64,000 nucleotides of DNA from Ananas comosus (lineage: Eukaryota > Streptophyta > Magnoliopsida > Poales > Bromeliaceae): contig NC_033623.1 in NCBI RefSeq assembly GCF_001540865.1, positions 12,299,286 through 12,363,285 on the forward strand, read 5' to 3'. Each line of letters opens with the position of its first letter. Positions within the stretch are counted from its first letter, which is position 1. Positions 47,287 through 59,535 of this stretch are shown piece after piece. The notes under the pieces are model-generated. The model was not told where the DNA came from. It made no database searches and saw only the letters and a list, made by a program, of their open reading frames with translations. A program made the position numbers and the translations under genes.

Positions 47287-47676
47287 TTTGCATTTAAAAA
47301 ATATATGAGAAAAAAGAAAAAAAAAATTGCGAGTAATCCGCATACTCACCCGCCCACCCGCGGGTGGGTAATGGGTAATGATGTTGGGTATTCAAAAATT
47401 TGTGGGTAAATTTTACCCCGCAAGTACAATGACCCGCCCGCAGGTTATCCAACTTGCCCGTTTGCCATGTCTAGCTATTAGGCACGAAATAGATTTTTTG
47501 TGATAGCCACACCACGTCACCCCTATCCGAACCAATCAGATCTCTCTTTCTGAGAGAAAAATAAATCAAAAATAAAATCAACTAAAAATGTTATAATTAT
47601 CAATACGACAAATTTTTAGATTTTTTTTTTTTTTTTGTCAGACAAGAGCGGCCAGCTAAGCCATTTGCAACCTGAA
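46424..47676. repeat. Segmental duplicate, copy B
   Basis: Same order of features as copy A, including the inner 'tagacctg…caggtcta'-type element with 'cccgcgggtg' repeats. The main difference is a (TA)n tract of about 100 bp at 47180-47281, with an N at 47213, where copy A has only 'tatatatatg'. Confidence 0.8.
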
Positions 47677-48662
47677 ATCTTTTTCACAACAATGGTAGAA
47701 ATTAAAACTTTCTTTACATGTCATCCCGTGTAGTTTCTGTCACGTTTGCAGCATCCCGAATAATCGACGCAGACGACGCGGGCCTTCCCACAATCTTGTC
47801 CGTCTCCTGTTCTTCATTCTCCTCCACAATCTGTTTTTAGAGGCCCCCCCAAGTGGAAAAGTAGAGAAAGGGATCTTCACTTAAAGAGGAACCTCTTCTC
47901 GTGGATGAAACTAGAAATTCAGATTCGGAGGGGCCGAGATTTAAATTTAATAGAAAAAAATTCGACCTCGAACGATAAGAAAAAAAAAATTTGTCGGATT
48001 CACTGGTTACCTATTACTAGCAACAATAGCGACATTGTGCTTAAAAAAAAATAAAACTGTAAGAGTTGAAGGAAAAAGACCAAGGGATTCAAAAAAAAAA
48101 TTAGGACATAAGTTTTATTAAAAAAATTAATTTGGCCCCAAAAAATTATAAATTATAATATTTTAATTTTTATTATAAAGAAATTTTATGTAATTTTAAA
48201 AAGTTTAGGAGGGGTCTTGACAACTGTGAGCCCCTCAATGGCTCCGCTCCTGGCTCTTCCAGTGCTCTAGGGACTAAAATTATATACAGAGAACTTGCAT
48301 GTTTTGTGCTAGCTCCTATTTTTTTTTTTTTGACATATTTATTTATTTTTCAAAACAGATTCGTCGCTCTGGCAAATCAATAGTAGTATTTAATTAAAAA
48401 AAGGGAACGACACACCTCAGAAAAAAAAAAAAAATCCAGGAAATAACATGTGAAATGCATTAAGTAAAATTTTATGGGAGGGATTATAGAGAATCGGCAC
48501 CCTACGTGATCTCAGAAACTTACTTCACATAGTCGCACCTAGCTAATTAATTAATATAAAAAAATTCATATAATACTCAGGATATAATCACGTTTTCAAT
48601 GTAATTTTCACCTTTTTTTCTTTACTTTGTTGAAAAATTCCGGTTAGTAAGCGTTCTATGAT

Positions 48663-48822
48663 TTTTTTTTTTTTTTTGAGAGATAGGTAGCACGCTACCC
48701 GCTTCGTATATTTTATTTAGAAATAAACTTAGATAGAAATGTGAATCAACTAGGATTCGAACTTGAGTCTCGGGTACCAACCACCAAGTTCTTTGCCACT
48801 TGCTCTAGGAACGGTCGATAAT
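48663..48822 (-). mobile_element. tRNA-derived SINE with target duplication
   Basis: Minus-strand copy with long poly-T, 'gagagataggtagcacgcta', B box as ggattcgaac and 5' end at ggaacggtcgata. cgttctatgat flanks it at 48652-48662 and 48823-48833. Confidence 0.88.
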
Positions 48823-49906
48823 CGTTCTATGATATTATACTATTGATATGCATGATTGCAAGCATTTTTAAGCTGTAACTTCTAATTTGACATGTATGTA
48901 AATTAAGGAGCTCCATTATTTATGGGCCAAATGTCTCATCTTTAGTCACAAAAGAAAAAAATTGAGCAACTTGCTAATATTAATAAGGAAAACATTAATT
49001 TTTACATGTAATGTTTGATATAGAATGTCTTTTTCCTTTTCTTTCTGCATGGTCCCCTTAGCTTTCACCGAATTGGTGCTTGTTCTTTTCTTAGATTGGA
49101 AACATTTGAGGTTTTGATCTTCAATACACTATTTTTATGCTAGGAGTTAACCAATAAGATTTCAAGGCATCAAATCAATCCTTTTGATTTGTGTCACATT
49201 TTCTTTAATTATGTGTGCTATGACTTTGTAATTAACCAGTACTAGAGATGATTTTGATGTCTGAAATATAGATAACACATGATATATGAACTATGGTTCA
49301 CATCGTACCACATATATTCAGAGCATATTTTAACTTTTCAGTAGAGGAGATTGGTGGATTATCTAAAGACGAGCTAATTTTAGGTTGTGTTATATATGCA
49401 CGTATTGGATTGATCTTTTAGGTAACATAATGTTAGTGTCAGACATCCGAAGCCTCTTCCATTTTAAAAGATTCTGAATTCAATTCATATATTACACGTG
49501 GTTTGATTGAACCTAATATCCACTCATTTATGGCTTTTAAACTGCTTTCCAATATCAAATATTTTTGCTGTAAATTGAGTACTTCAAGTGTGTAAACATC
49601 GATCAAGCCGAATTTCGAAGCAAACATGAGCTATCTGTGAGAAATTAATAAGCAAATCCAATAAGTTAAAAGATCTGATCACGTGACATATGTAGCAATC
49701 AAGCATGACAGCAACTTTTACAAAAAAGTTGTTTAATTGCGTAAAGCTTTTGAAAAAATAAAATTTTATTATATTATATTATGATCTTTCTAGTTATAGC
49801 CCCTCAGCTTTGCTTCTGATCTGCTAAAGTTTTTTTTTTTTTCTACTTCTTTCTGTGGCAATAATATTATGAATATATAAACACATGTTGATATGAATGC
49901 ATGCCT

Positions 49907-50421
49907 CACTACAACAGAATTAGATTATAGGGACATATGTTTTGGATACTTTTGAGTAAGTGTCCCATTTATACTAAAATTTAAAAAAACATCTACTAAT
50001 GCCTAAATATAAAGCCCAATCCAATCAAAAATAAAAGAGTACTCTACTCAACCCACCACACCCAGTCCATTTGGCCCGATTACAAACAAAAAAGAAAAAC
50101 AAAAAGCAAAATCAATTACTATCTTTTCTTTTCTATTCACTCAATCCACTGAAATTCTAGACGAAGAGCCTTTCCTGTCGTTTTCCTCCGCCACCGCAGC
50201 CAACGAGATAGAGTTTCCGCGGTTCCTAAATGTTTAAATAAGTGTTGGTAAATTAGCAGCACTCTTTTATGTTATAGCGACACTCTTTAACTGTCACTAT
50301 ATACCTAGCGACCCTACATATAGCAACACTTTTTAAAAGTGTCGGTAATTTTAGCTAGCAGCACTTTTTTAACATGTACCTATATTTAAAAGTGTCGCTA
50401 TGCATCATTTTTATTGTAGTG
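49907..50421. mobile_element. Non-autonomous CACTA element (515 bp)
   Basis: It starts CACTACAACAGAATTAG and ends with the inverted form (ttattgtagtg), flanked by CCT at 49904-49906 and 50422-50424, the 3-bp duplication of CACTA elements. The right half has repeated 'agcgacact/agtgtcg' subterminal motifs. No transposase frame. Confidence 0.88.
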
Positions 50422-50424
50422 CCT

Positions 50425-52344
50425 TTTATAATTAACCTATCGTGACATATTTAATTAACCACACTCGTGGACTAAACGAAGGTGACAAAAAACGTTATCC
50501 AGCTGGTCGAGGATGTTATTTAAAAATACTAAAAAGGGAATAGAACTGTAGAGCTAACCTAGCAATTATTTTTTGTTCCATGGCATGTTGTCTCTACGAT
50601 ATAGCCATATATATAAAGTTATGGGTTTATTTAGCTTTATTAGGAAGCACAGCTACAAAGTGTATGGGAATATGTTGTCATCATATCGGTTGCTAGAGTG
50701 GTGTTCTTATCAACTTTACCGTTGTGGACGTGATTTGTTGACACAACGTGTGGAATCCCTTTAATATATAGTGCCTATTTCTCTACTCTATCTTGTAGGG
50801 CCAGTTTCACATTTATAGTGTAACAGTTGCACTTGCGTACATGCCAACGTTTTTATATTACATCAGAGAATATTTCTTATAATAGTTCGACGAACAAAGA
50901 AATTAAGATCATATTCTTAATGCGTGGCCTTGTGTAGAGTATGTGACGCCCCATTTTTCGCGATTTAATTCTAAAACTAGTGTAGATTCCCACTTACGTA
51001 CTTTATATATTTCCAACCTAATTTCCTTCAGCTTCGCCCAAATATGAGATTTATTACAGAAGCTACGCTGGAACAACTACAACGTACCTACCTGCTCCAA
51101 AATAGGAAGTAGAAACAATACATGTGGTGTTGTTTTGTTTTTGAGTGCATAAGAATTGAAGAACAGGAACAAAATTTATTTCGATTGCGTGACCAAAACA
51201 TTGATCACGTTATACTCGGGGATTCGTCTTACACGTAATGTGGATTTTTCCATTTCGAACATATATAGAAAACTTTTATTTGTTTATTGAGATGGAGAGA
51301 TTTGTGTTATGGATAAAAACCTATTTGTATATCTGTGAGTTATTTTCAAGTTGAAAATATTTTTCAGTTAAACTGAAGTTCGAGTAAATTTCTTTTTTTT
51401 TTTTCATTGCCGTTTATTTGATAGAAATTCAACGATTTTACTAAAAAATTTATACTAGCACATAAGATGATGAAAAAAATAATTTTTAAAAATATTTTTT
51501 TTATTTTTTATATATAATTTCAGCATCACTCGGTACGAAGACAACTACAATGCTTTAAAAAAGTAAAGTACCAAAAATATTTAATTTCTAAAAACCTAAA
51601 TAAAAAAGTAAAATATTTACGTTCGAAAGTAACGTAATTTGCTTCATCTTCAATGAAACAACTATGCAGCAAGGAATTATTAAAACCCTCGAATCTCAAA
51701 TGGGGTGTCTCCATTGCTTAGGCCATATATAGGACCCTTTTTAAAGTCAAAAAAAAAAGAGGTTATACCATGATGGTGTTGGAACATGTACCTTGCACTA
51801 TTTATTGATGAGCTCCGTACGTGCATTATTCAAAAAGCTTCAGGTTAAATATTTGGCAAAAATTATATTGTTTACCACATCTTTACTAATTGATCTCCAT
51901 TATAATTTGGCGAATTAAATTTGATTTCTTTTTTTGTAAAAAAAAAAACATCACAAAATTTCTAATATTATTGTTCTAAGAGAAAGATAGTATATATATT
52001 ATGTCGCTTTATTTATATCTAAAAATCAATTTAGCTGAAACTATAAACTAATTAAAATTTGTACTTTAAAATTTTAAAATTACCAATTATTTGATCTTTA
52101 GTAAACTACACTATGTACGGCCCATCAAACTTCTAATGGTGTCGTTCGAAAAGCAGCTTACTTTAGGCACGCACGTTTTAAGCAGGGGCACGTGTTTTGT
52201 GTTTTAGGTACGGGACAAGTCGTTTTCCCTTTTGTACGTACAAGATTATTAGCCTTGAGTGGCGTTAGTTGATAAAGTTCCGCAGTTCTCCTGTAGCTCA
52301 CAATGATGGGCCAAGAATTAACAGTGTAAAACTCATCATACACT

Positions 52345-52350
<6 letters not shown>
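50425..52350. other. Intergenic, AT-rich, no gene found
   Basis: Only short unsupported frames. A decayed SINE-like piece may lie at about 51990-52100 ('tttatatctaaaaatcaattta', 'attaaaatttgtac'). Confidence 0.45.

Positions 52351-52398
<48 letters not shown>
52351..52398. repeat. (TC)n microsatellite
   Basis: About 23 TC units. Confidence 0.9.
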
Positions 52399-52402
<4 letters not shown>

Positions 52403-52983
52403 TCTACTATATATAAAAACACATATTTTAAATTTAAATCACTTCATTTAAATTTTTCTCCATACGCAAAATGAATAACGTAACGAAACAAATTTTACAT
52501 CCTCTTTTTTTCTCCGCCTTTAGTATTTTATTTTTTTATTAAATATTTTTATCATTCACTATCGTTTCTTCTTAAGATAAATATTTATATATTTTTTCTA
52601 TTCTATCTACTAATATTTTATTGGTATATTAACTTTTTAATTTTCATACTTTTAGTTTAAAATATATATTTGAATTTTAAATTTATCATAACTAAAAATA
52701 TAGAAAAATATTTAATGTATATCTATATATATCTACACTATATATAAATTTTATAAAATAAAAATAATTATATGATTATTGTTGGCAACAACTATTTAAA
52801 TTTGAGTTAGATATGACAGATATTTTCTTATAGTATATAATAAATGAATTAATTTTTTAAATTTAAATTTTATACTATAATTTTTTTAATAAATATGATA
52901 TATAAATTTATATTAATTTGAGATAATTATTAAAATATTTGTTATATGTATTTGCACATATACTCAACTAGTGTGTGTATATA

Positions 52984-53234
52984 TAGAGTAGGGCTACTAT
53001 GCTATCGGAAGCATAGAGCATCTGATGCTTTCGATTTTTTGGCCCTTAGATCAACTCCTTTGATCATTTCTAACCTTTGGATTAATATTATTACCATGTG
53101 GGGACCACTCAACCCTATGGGTACTACTCAATTCTCGAGGGATCGCAATCATCCCAACCGTATAATTTTTGATCCAATGGTCAAAAAATTGGAAGCATCA
53201 TATCCTCTATACTTCCGATAGCATAGTAGCTCTA

Positions 53235-53237
<3 letters not shown>
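52984..53237. mobile_element. About 250-bp MITE between TA-rich tracts
   Basis: The left end reads gagtagggctactatgctat and the right end inverted reads gtagagctactatgctat. The interior has 'gatgctttcgat…ggcccttagatcaactcc' and 'aaaattggaagcatca'. A (TA)n tract follows at 53238-53275. Confidence 0.7.
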
Positions 53238-53275
<38 letters not shown>

Positions 53276-53277
<2 letters not shown>

Positions 53278-53558
53278 CTATGGCTACTATACTATTATGA
53301 GTATTGGAGCTCTCGTACTCATAACTTGTTTTCAATGATGGAGCTTCCGAATCGATGATCCACTCCGTTAAATATGATCTAGAGTATTTAAAACTACTAG
53401 AAAATAAATTTCGTAAATTTTCGAAATCATAATAAAGTCCATCAAGTGGGCATAAAATGAACGGTCAAAATTGAACGACGTCCTAAAAAAGGATGATCGG
53501 ATCCTTTAATTCAAGTTCGGAGTTATTGATCTTTATCTATGTAGTGAATAGAATTTTC
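53276..53558. mobile_element. Left half of a long fold-back MITE, cut at an N
   Basis: It starts ggctatggctactatactat and follows the same order as the full copy at 53579-54117 (cttgttttcaatgatggagc, gatcgatc-like, 'aacggtcaaaattgaacg'). It stops at the N at 53559, so its right half is missing, probably from assembly. Confidence 0.65.
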
Positions 53559-53578
53559 NAGAGAGAGAGAGAGAGAGA

Positions 53579-54116
53579 GCTAGGCTGGTATACTATCGGT
53601 AGTACGAAGGCTTCAGTGCTACCAAGTTGTTTTTAATGATGCGGCTTTCAAATTGATGATCGACTCCATTAGACTTGATCTACATTATTAAAAGTATTTG
53701 GAAATTAAATTTCATAATTTTTCGACATCATTTACCTATCAAACGAGTAATCTAAAAATAAACGGCTGAAAATAAAAATTTCATAAAAAATGATGACAAA
53801 AGGCTTGAATTTAAGATCAGAGGTATTGATCTTACTCTAAATAGTGAAAAAAAAATTCTATAAATATTTCATCGGATTTGGATTATTTTACACTGTTAAA
53901 TTCATAAACGCATCAAATCTACCATTAAAATTGTCAATTTTGAGACCTTTTGATCACTAGCCAAATGATGTCGAAAAATTATGAAATTTATTTTCCAAAT
54001 ACTTTTAATAGTGTAGATCAAGTCTAACGGAGCCGATTGTCAATTTGAAAGCCGCATCATTGAAAACAACTTAGTAGAACAGAGGCCTCCGTGCTACCGA
54101 TAGTATACCAGCCTAG

Positions 54117-54117
<1 letters not shown>
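53579..54117. mobile_element. Fold-back MITE, about 540 bp, perfect 24-bp ends
   Basis: The first 24 bases (starting GCTAGGCTGGTATACTATCG) are exactly complementary to the last 24. The arms remain paired inwards with moderate divergence over more than 200 bp (cttgatctacattattaaaa versus its inverted match). Flanked by (GA)n on the left and (TA)n on the right. Relatives are at 56886-57446 and 60286-60823. Confidence 0.88.
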
Positions 54118-54175
<58 letters not shown>

Positions 54176-54395
54176 GAGGATAGAGAGAGAGACAGAGAAG
54201 AGAGAGAGAGAGATAGCGGCTACTATGCCTATTAGAAGGCACAGCAGCTAATGCACCCTAAGTTCTAAGTATTTATCAATTTGATGACGTGTTAGGTAGA
54301 GAGAGAGAAGGAAAAAACTAATTATATTATTTATAGTAACTGAACTCCTATACTTATAATTTTATTTTACATCTTAGAGAACATTCAAATCAATA

Positions 54396-55223
54396 TGTCG
54401 GATCGTTGCGCTAACTAAATTACTCCAAAAAGAGTGAGCTGTTAGAAATAACCGCAACCAATTCACTTAAAAGCGTACAAAACAGCACCCACGGTCTCGA
54501 TTGTAGACTCGGCCACGACTCGCTCACGCCATTTCGAACATGACTCGGCCCACATGGCCTCCCGCCACAGGGCAGGATGCTGGTCCATTTAAGCCAACAA
54601 TCCCCTCTCCAGCACCTGCACACATTTGCAGCATACAGGAATCGAACCCGTGACCTCTGACTCTGTTGTCACTTGTCGGATCGTTGGCGCTAACTATTAA
54701 TCCCAAAAACTCAAGCTGTTAGAAATACGCAACCAATTCACTTAAAGGGTACAGAAACAGCGCCCACGGGTCTCGATTGTGACTCGGCCCACCTGGCCTC
54801 ACGCCACTTCGAATATGACTCGGCCCAACCCAGCCTCACGCCATTTCGAACATGACTCGGCCCACATGGCCTCCCGCCACAGGGCAGGATGGTGGTCCAT
54901 TTAAGCCAACAATCCCCTCTCCAGCACCTGCACACATTTGCAGCATACATGAATCGAATCCGTGACCTCTGGCTCTGATACCACTTATCGGATCGTTGGC
55001 GCTAACCATTAATCCCAAAAGCTCGAGCTGTTAGAAATACGCAACCAATTCACTTAAAGCGTACAGAAACAGCGCCCCCGGGTCTCGATTATAACTCGGC
55101 CCACCTGGCCTCACGCCACTTCGAACATGACTCGGCCCAACCCAGCCTCACGCCATTTCAAACATGACTCGGCCCACATGGCCTCCCGCCAAAGGGCAGG
55201 ATGCTGGCCCATTTAAGCCAACA
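54396..55223 (-). mobile_element. Tandem TRIM: three LTRs sharing two interiors
   Basis: Minus strand: LTR 55223-54986 (238 bp), interior 54985-54912 (74 bp), LTR 54911-54674 (238 bp), interior 54673-54600 (74 bp), LTR 54599-54396 (204 bp). Each LTR starts TGTTGGCTTAAATGG and ends CGATCCGA(C/T)A. The first interior has TGGTATCAGAGCCA as primer-binding site two bases after the LTR and the purine tract ggagagggga just before the next LTR; the second interior has a damaged binding site. It is the same family as the element at 32601-34728. The short LTR lacks one roughly 35-bp 'ggccgagtca' unit. The flanks (caata / aatca) do not show a clean duplication. Confidence 0.9.
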
Positions 55224-55699
55224 AATCATTCACATCGATAAATATAATCTAGGGTATATGTAATCTTTAGGAATAAAATTTTATCAGTACTATTGTCTTG
55301 TTTTTGATCTTAGAACGTTTAAATTAACAATCCACACCGTAAAAATTGATCTAAAGTATATAAAATTTTAAAGATTAAATTTTATATTTATCGTTGTTAT
55401 TTACTTTAAGATCAAATCATTTTAAAATTTTCAATTTTTAAATACTACTATGACGAGTTTGTTGTTTAACTGTATAGGAGAATCTAAATTTATTCAAATT
55501 TTGATAAAAAATACTTAAAACTATCTACATCGAGGCCGACATCCTTGATATTGAATTTATAAGTTATATCCTCAAATTTTAAAAATTGTTTAATTTCTAC
55601 CACTTATTTTGATATTATTTACTTACTAAGTAAAAGACGTAGGAAAAATATAAAAATTTATTCTAATAACTTTATATATCCTAAATCATATTTAGGAAT

Positions 55700-55929
55700 A
55701 GTAGTTCTCGGGTACCTGAAATAACCTGGTATAACTATCCCTACCAACACCTCCATTTTTTATATGTAACTACCCACTATTTTTCTTATTCCATATTATC
55801 TATTCAAACTCTATTTTTTTTTATCCCCGGGGACAACCCAATTTTCATCCAAACGTTTTTTTTTTATCCTATACTTGTATCTATTCCTGTAATAACTAGT
55901 TCTTGCTTATAGCCGAAACAAACGCTACC
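55700..55929. mobile_element. Probable right part of a Tourist-like element
   Basis: The sequence up to 'gccgaaacaaacgctacc' followed by TAA resembles the end of the next element (55933-56706) and shares 'gggtacctgaaataacctggtata' and 'aacccaattttcatccaaacg' with such elements. The left end was not found. Confidence 0.45.
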
Positions 55930-55932
55930 TAA

Positions 55933-56706
55933 ATAGCGTTTGGTTCGGGAACAAGATGGGGAATAAGCTCTTGTTCCCCTTTTTGTTCCCAAACGGTATG
56001 TTTGGTTTTCGGGAACAGTAGTTTCCGAAAATTTGGAACAAGCTGGTATAATGCTGGAATTGCTGTTCCACCTGTTTCCTAGAACAAGCTTGTTCCTTGA
56101 TGAGAACAAATTTAATTAAAATCTAAATTTAATTTTAATGATAGTAAATTATTAATTAATCTAATTAATATTTTTAAATCATTATTTATTGCTTTAATAA
56201 TTAAATAAATAATTAAATTTATTATTTATAATTAATTATTAATAATTAGATAATTAATATTATTAATTTATTATTTATAATTAATTATTAATAATTATTA
56301 TTATTTATTAATAAATATTAATATTAATTATTATTAATAATTAGATAATTAATATTATTAATTTATAATTAATTATTAATAATTAGATAATTAATATTAT
56401 TAATTTATTATTTATAATTAATTATTAAATAATTATTATTATTATTTATAATTAATTATTAATAATTAATTTTTTATTTATTTTTAAGTAATATTTTGAT
56501 GTTAACTAATTACATAATATAATTTTAATTTCAAATTATAACTCTTATTCCTCTTATTCCAATCTAACCATCCAAACACTATTTACCTTATTCCTAGGAA
56601 CAACTAAATTTTCATCCGCAAAATTGGTCTAGTTTCTGCTTGTACCTGAACTTGTACCTATTCCTGGAACTAGCAGTTCTTATTTATATCCGAACCAAAC
56701 GCAGCC
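55933..56706. mobile_element. PIF/Harbinger-like element, 774 bp
   Basis: It starts atagcgtttggttcgggaac and ends, inverted, ggctgcgtttggttcggata. TAA stands at 55930-55932 and 56707-56709. The core (56105-56520) is nearly pure A/T built from 'attaattattaata' repeats. Confidence 0.75.
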
Positions 56707-56885
56707 TAAATGTATTGATATCTTTTAATTTTTTAAGTCCTTAGATCTACTTTTTGGCATTGGATCAGATAGTCAAAAATAATGATTACTTATTGGGCCT
56801 AATCATTGCGAATGATGTAAGAATCCCTATAAAAGTTGATCCATTACTTAAAAAGGTTATAGCATTAACACTCATATATATATAT

Positions 56886-57446
56886 ATATGAGTGCGTCTA
56901 GGGTGCTTTCGGAAGCACGGAGCGCTCCGTGCTTCCACTTTGTTTTCGATGTTGGAACTTTCAAATCGACGATCGGCTCCGTTAGACTTGATCTAGAGTA
57001 TTTGAAGTATCTAGAAAATAAATTTTGCGATTTTTCGATATCATTTGCCTAGTGATCGAAGTGGCTCAAAATCAACGGCTGAAAATAAAAATCTCACAAA
57101 ATATGATGATATGACATTAAAATTTTAGATCAAAGTTATTGATCTTGTTTTATATGGTATAAAGAATTTTCTATCAAAATTTCACGTGATTTGGATATTT
57201 CTACACCGTTAAACTTGCAACCGGCTCACCACGGCCGTTAAAATTATTGATTTTGAGCCCCTTCGATCACTAGGCAAATGATATCGAAAAATCGCAAAAT
57301 TTAATTTCTTGGTACTTTAAATACTCTAGATCAACTCTAACGGAGCCGATCGTCGATTCGAAAGTCCGAACATCGAAAACAAAGTGGAAGCACGGAGCTA
57401 GCACAAGAGGCCTCCGTGCTTTTACGAAAGCATACCGCCACTCTAT
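56886..57446. mobile_element. Fold-back MITE, about 560 bp
   Basis: It begins tatgagtgcgtctagggtgc and ends in the inverted form (gaaagcataccgccactcta). It has the same interior order as 53579-54117 ('aactttcaaatcgacgatcg', 'tgaaaataaaaatctc', 'aacggagccgatcgtcgatt'). Bordered by (TA)n on both sides. Confidence 0.85.
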
Positions 57447-57470
57447 ATAATATATATATATATAATATTA

Positions 57471-57501
<31 letters not shown>

Positions 57502-57605
57502 CTTCAAATAATGATACTTATCACCCTATCACATTGTATCATGACTAAGAATTGCTAAAAGGTTGATCCTTTCTAAAAAGGTTATGTATAACACTTTAAT
57601 ATAAT

Positions 57606-57639
<34 letters not shown>

Positions 57640-57643
<4 letters not shown>

Positions 57644-59510
57644 GTTAGGCTCCTATGACTTTCGAAAATACGGGAGCTATCCGTACTGTGTAAGTTGTTT
57701 TCAATATATAGGACATCTGTATTCGCGATCAGTTCCGTTAGACATGATCTAACGCTGTTGGAACTCACCTAGAAACCAATTATAAATTTTTTTGATTCGC
57801 TTTCGTCTAGTAACGAGTAGCCTCAAAATGAACATGGCTGACAATAAAATCTCATTAAAAACATGATAAAAGGACTCAAATTTCAACATCGGAAGTATGG
57901 TATTAATTATTGATGTTAAGTATAGAATTTTCTATTAAATTTTCATCTAAATTGAAATACATCTTTTCTATTTTTGTTTTTTATCCGTGATACTTAAAAC
58001 ATTGCCATCTCGGTCCATTAAATAGTCATTGTTTGTCTAGACCTTTTGATGCGTTGGTAAATGATTGTCAAAAAATTATATAAATGGTTTCTAAATAGTT
58101 CAATAAGTGGAGAGGATTACTTATACGGAGCTCCATGATCGGTCGAACTCGGATTTTGCTATCATTCAAAAACAACTTATCCAAAAATGAGTGTCTTCGT
58201 ACTTCGAAGATATAGGAGGCACTTAAGCGTATAATATATATATAGTATAGGAAGTTGAGCTACTATCTTTGAACAGTACTATCATTTAGTTGCTTGTAAG
58301 TTTTCATACCTTGATTAAGTAGATGTGGCGGTTAGATGATGTGGACCCCCTAGGTTAGTGTGGGTGTGTGGGTTGAATTGATGATATATTCTAGACTGGA
58401 TTAAAAATGATGTCAATGGGTAAGATGATTATTTTACGTAAATAAATTACCAAGGGCCCGAGTGCTTGTACTTTACAGCACCATAAGACGGACTATATAT
58501 TATCTATATATATATATATATTAAATATATAGTACTATATTAATATGTATTATTATATATATGAGAATAGTATACTGTTATTGATTGCTAGAAACATTTA
58601 GCAAGTATTACCGCGCAATTGTCTATTAGTGTTTTTAGACATTGGATTATACCTTGCTGTGATTACTAATTGAGCCTTTGGATTTCAATGACTATTACCT
58701 CAGTATCCACCATTAACCTCACCGAGTTGCATTCGTCAACCTTCAACATCCTCCATCAAAGGCTAAAAACTCAAAAGCTAGCTCATCCGGGCCGCCATGA
58801 TGATTTTGAGGTATTCTAGCGTTCGACGTATATATATATTATGTAATATAGAGAGTAATGAGAGGTGTTAGCTATGAAATACTAGTGCGTTAGCAGAACG
58901 CTTGGCTTGCATTGCTACTCGTATTTGTTTCCGTGATGGAGCGATCCAAATGGATCGATCGACAGTCGCATATGGTCTATACCAGCCTGATGAAGTATTC
59001 AGAGAATCAAGAGTTCATGTTTTTTCGTATGTGTGTTCACTTGTCTATCAAGGTGGGCGTAAAAATGAACGGCTGAAGAAACTGAATATCTTTCTACCTA
59101 AGAAATGACAGATAAGGAATTGTTGTAATCAGACTGCGAGAGTATCTCACGATTTTATTTATAATGATTTAAGTAGAATCTGGTTCACTTAGACCTAAAA
59201 TTTCATGATTTTTTGGTTAGTTTTTACATCACGCGTTAAAGCGAGAAATATGCGCTTATCTACCTATTAAAATTGATAAATTTTTGAAACCCTTTGATCA
59301 TTAGTAAATGAATGTCGAAATGATTGTGATACTTTGGTTTTAAGGATAGCTTCAATATGTGTATAGGGATGATGTCCATGATCGTGTCGATGTTTTAATT
59401 TTTTTCAAAGAAGGCTTCCAATCATCGAAAAAAATGGGTGGCAACGGAGCCGGTTGCTAAGCCTGATAGCCATCGCAGCTCAACTGTTCTCTCTTCTTTG
59501 CTCTCTCTAT
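57640..59510. repeat. Error-rich duplicate of the sequence after the gap
   Basis: From about 57900 this stretch follows 59537-60840 element by element: the right half of a fold-back MITE, then a 'ttgagctactata' MITE, then the 'gatgatggtgg'-type MITE, then the left-to-right fold-back MITE ending 'gccggtttgctaccgatag'. It carries a small insertion or deletion every few bases. Its first part (57640-57900) supplies the left half of the MITE that is cut at the gap. This looks like raw long-read sequence. Confidence 0.8.
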
Positions 59511-59535
59511 NNNNNNNNNNNNNNNNNNNNNNNNN
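59511..59535. other. Assembly gap (25 N)
   Basis: A run of 25 Ns. Single Ns are also present at 31764, 33492, 44746, 45887, 47213, 53559, 60057, 60891, 62090, 62710 and 63491. Confidence 0.98.

Noticed and set aside
54420..55018. Repeated frames with 'CRCWRGDCWLKWT'
   Set aside because: They are translations of the TRIM interior and LTR, which have no coding role.
58902..59108. 68-codon open frame
   Set aside because: It lies in the error-rich duplicate of a MITE next to the gap.
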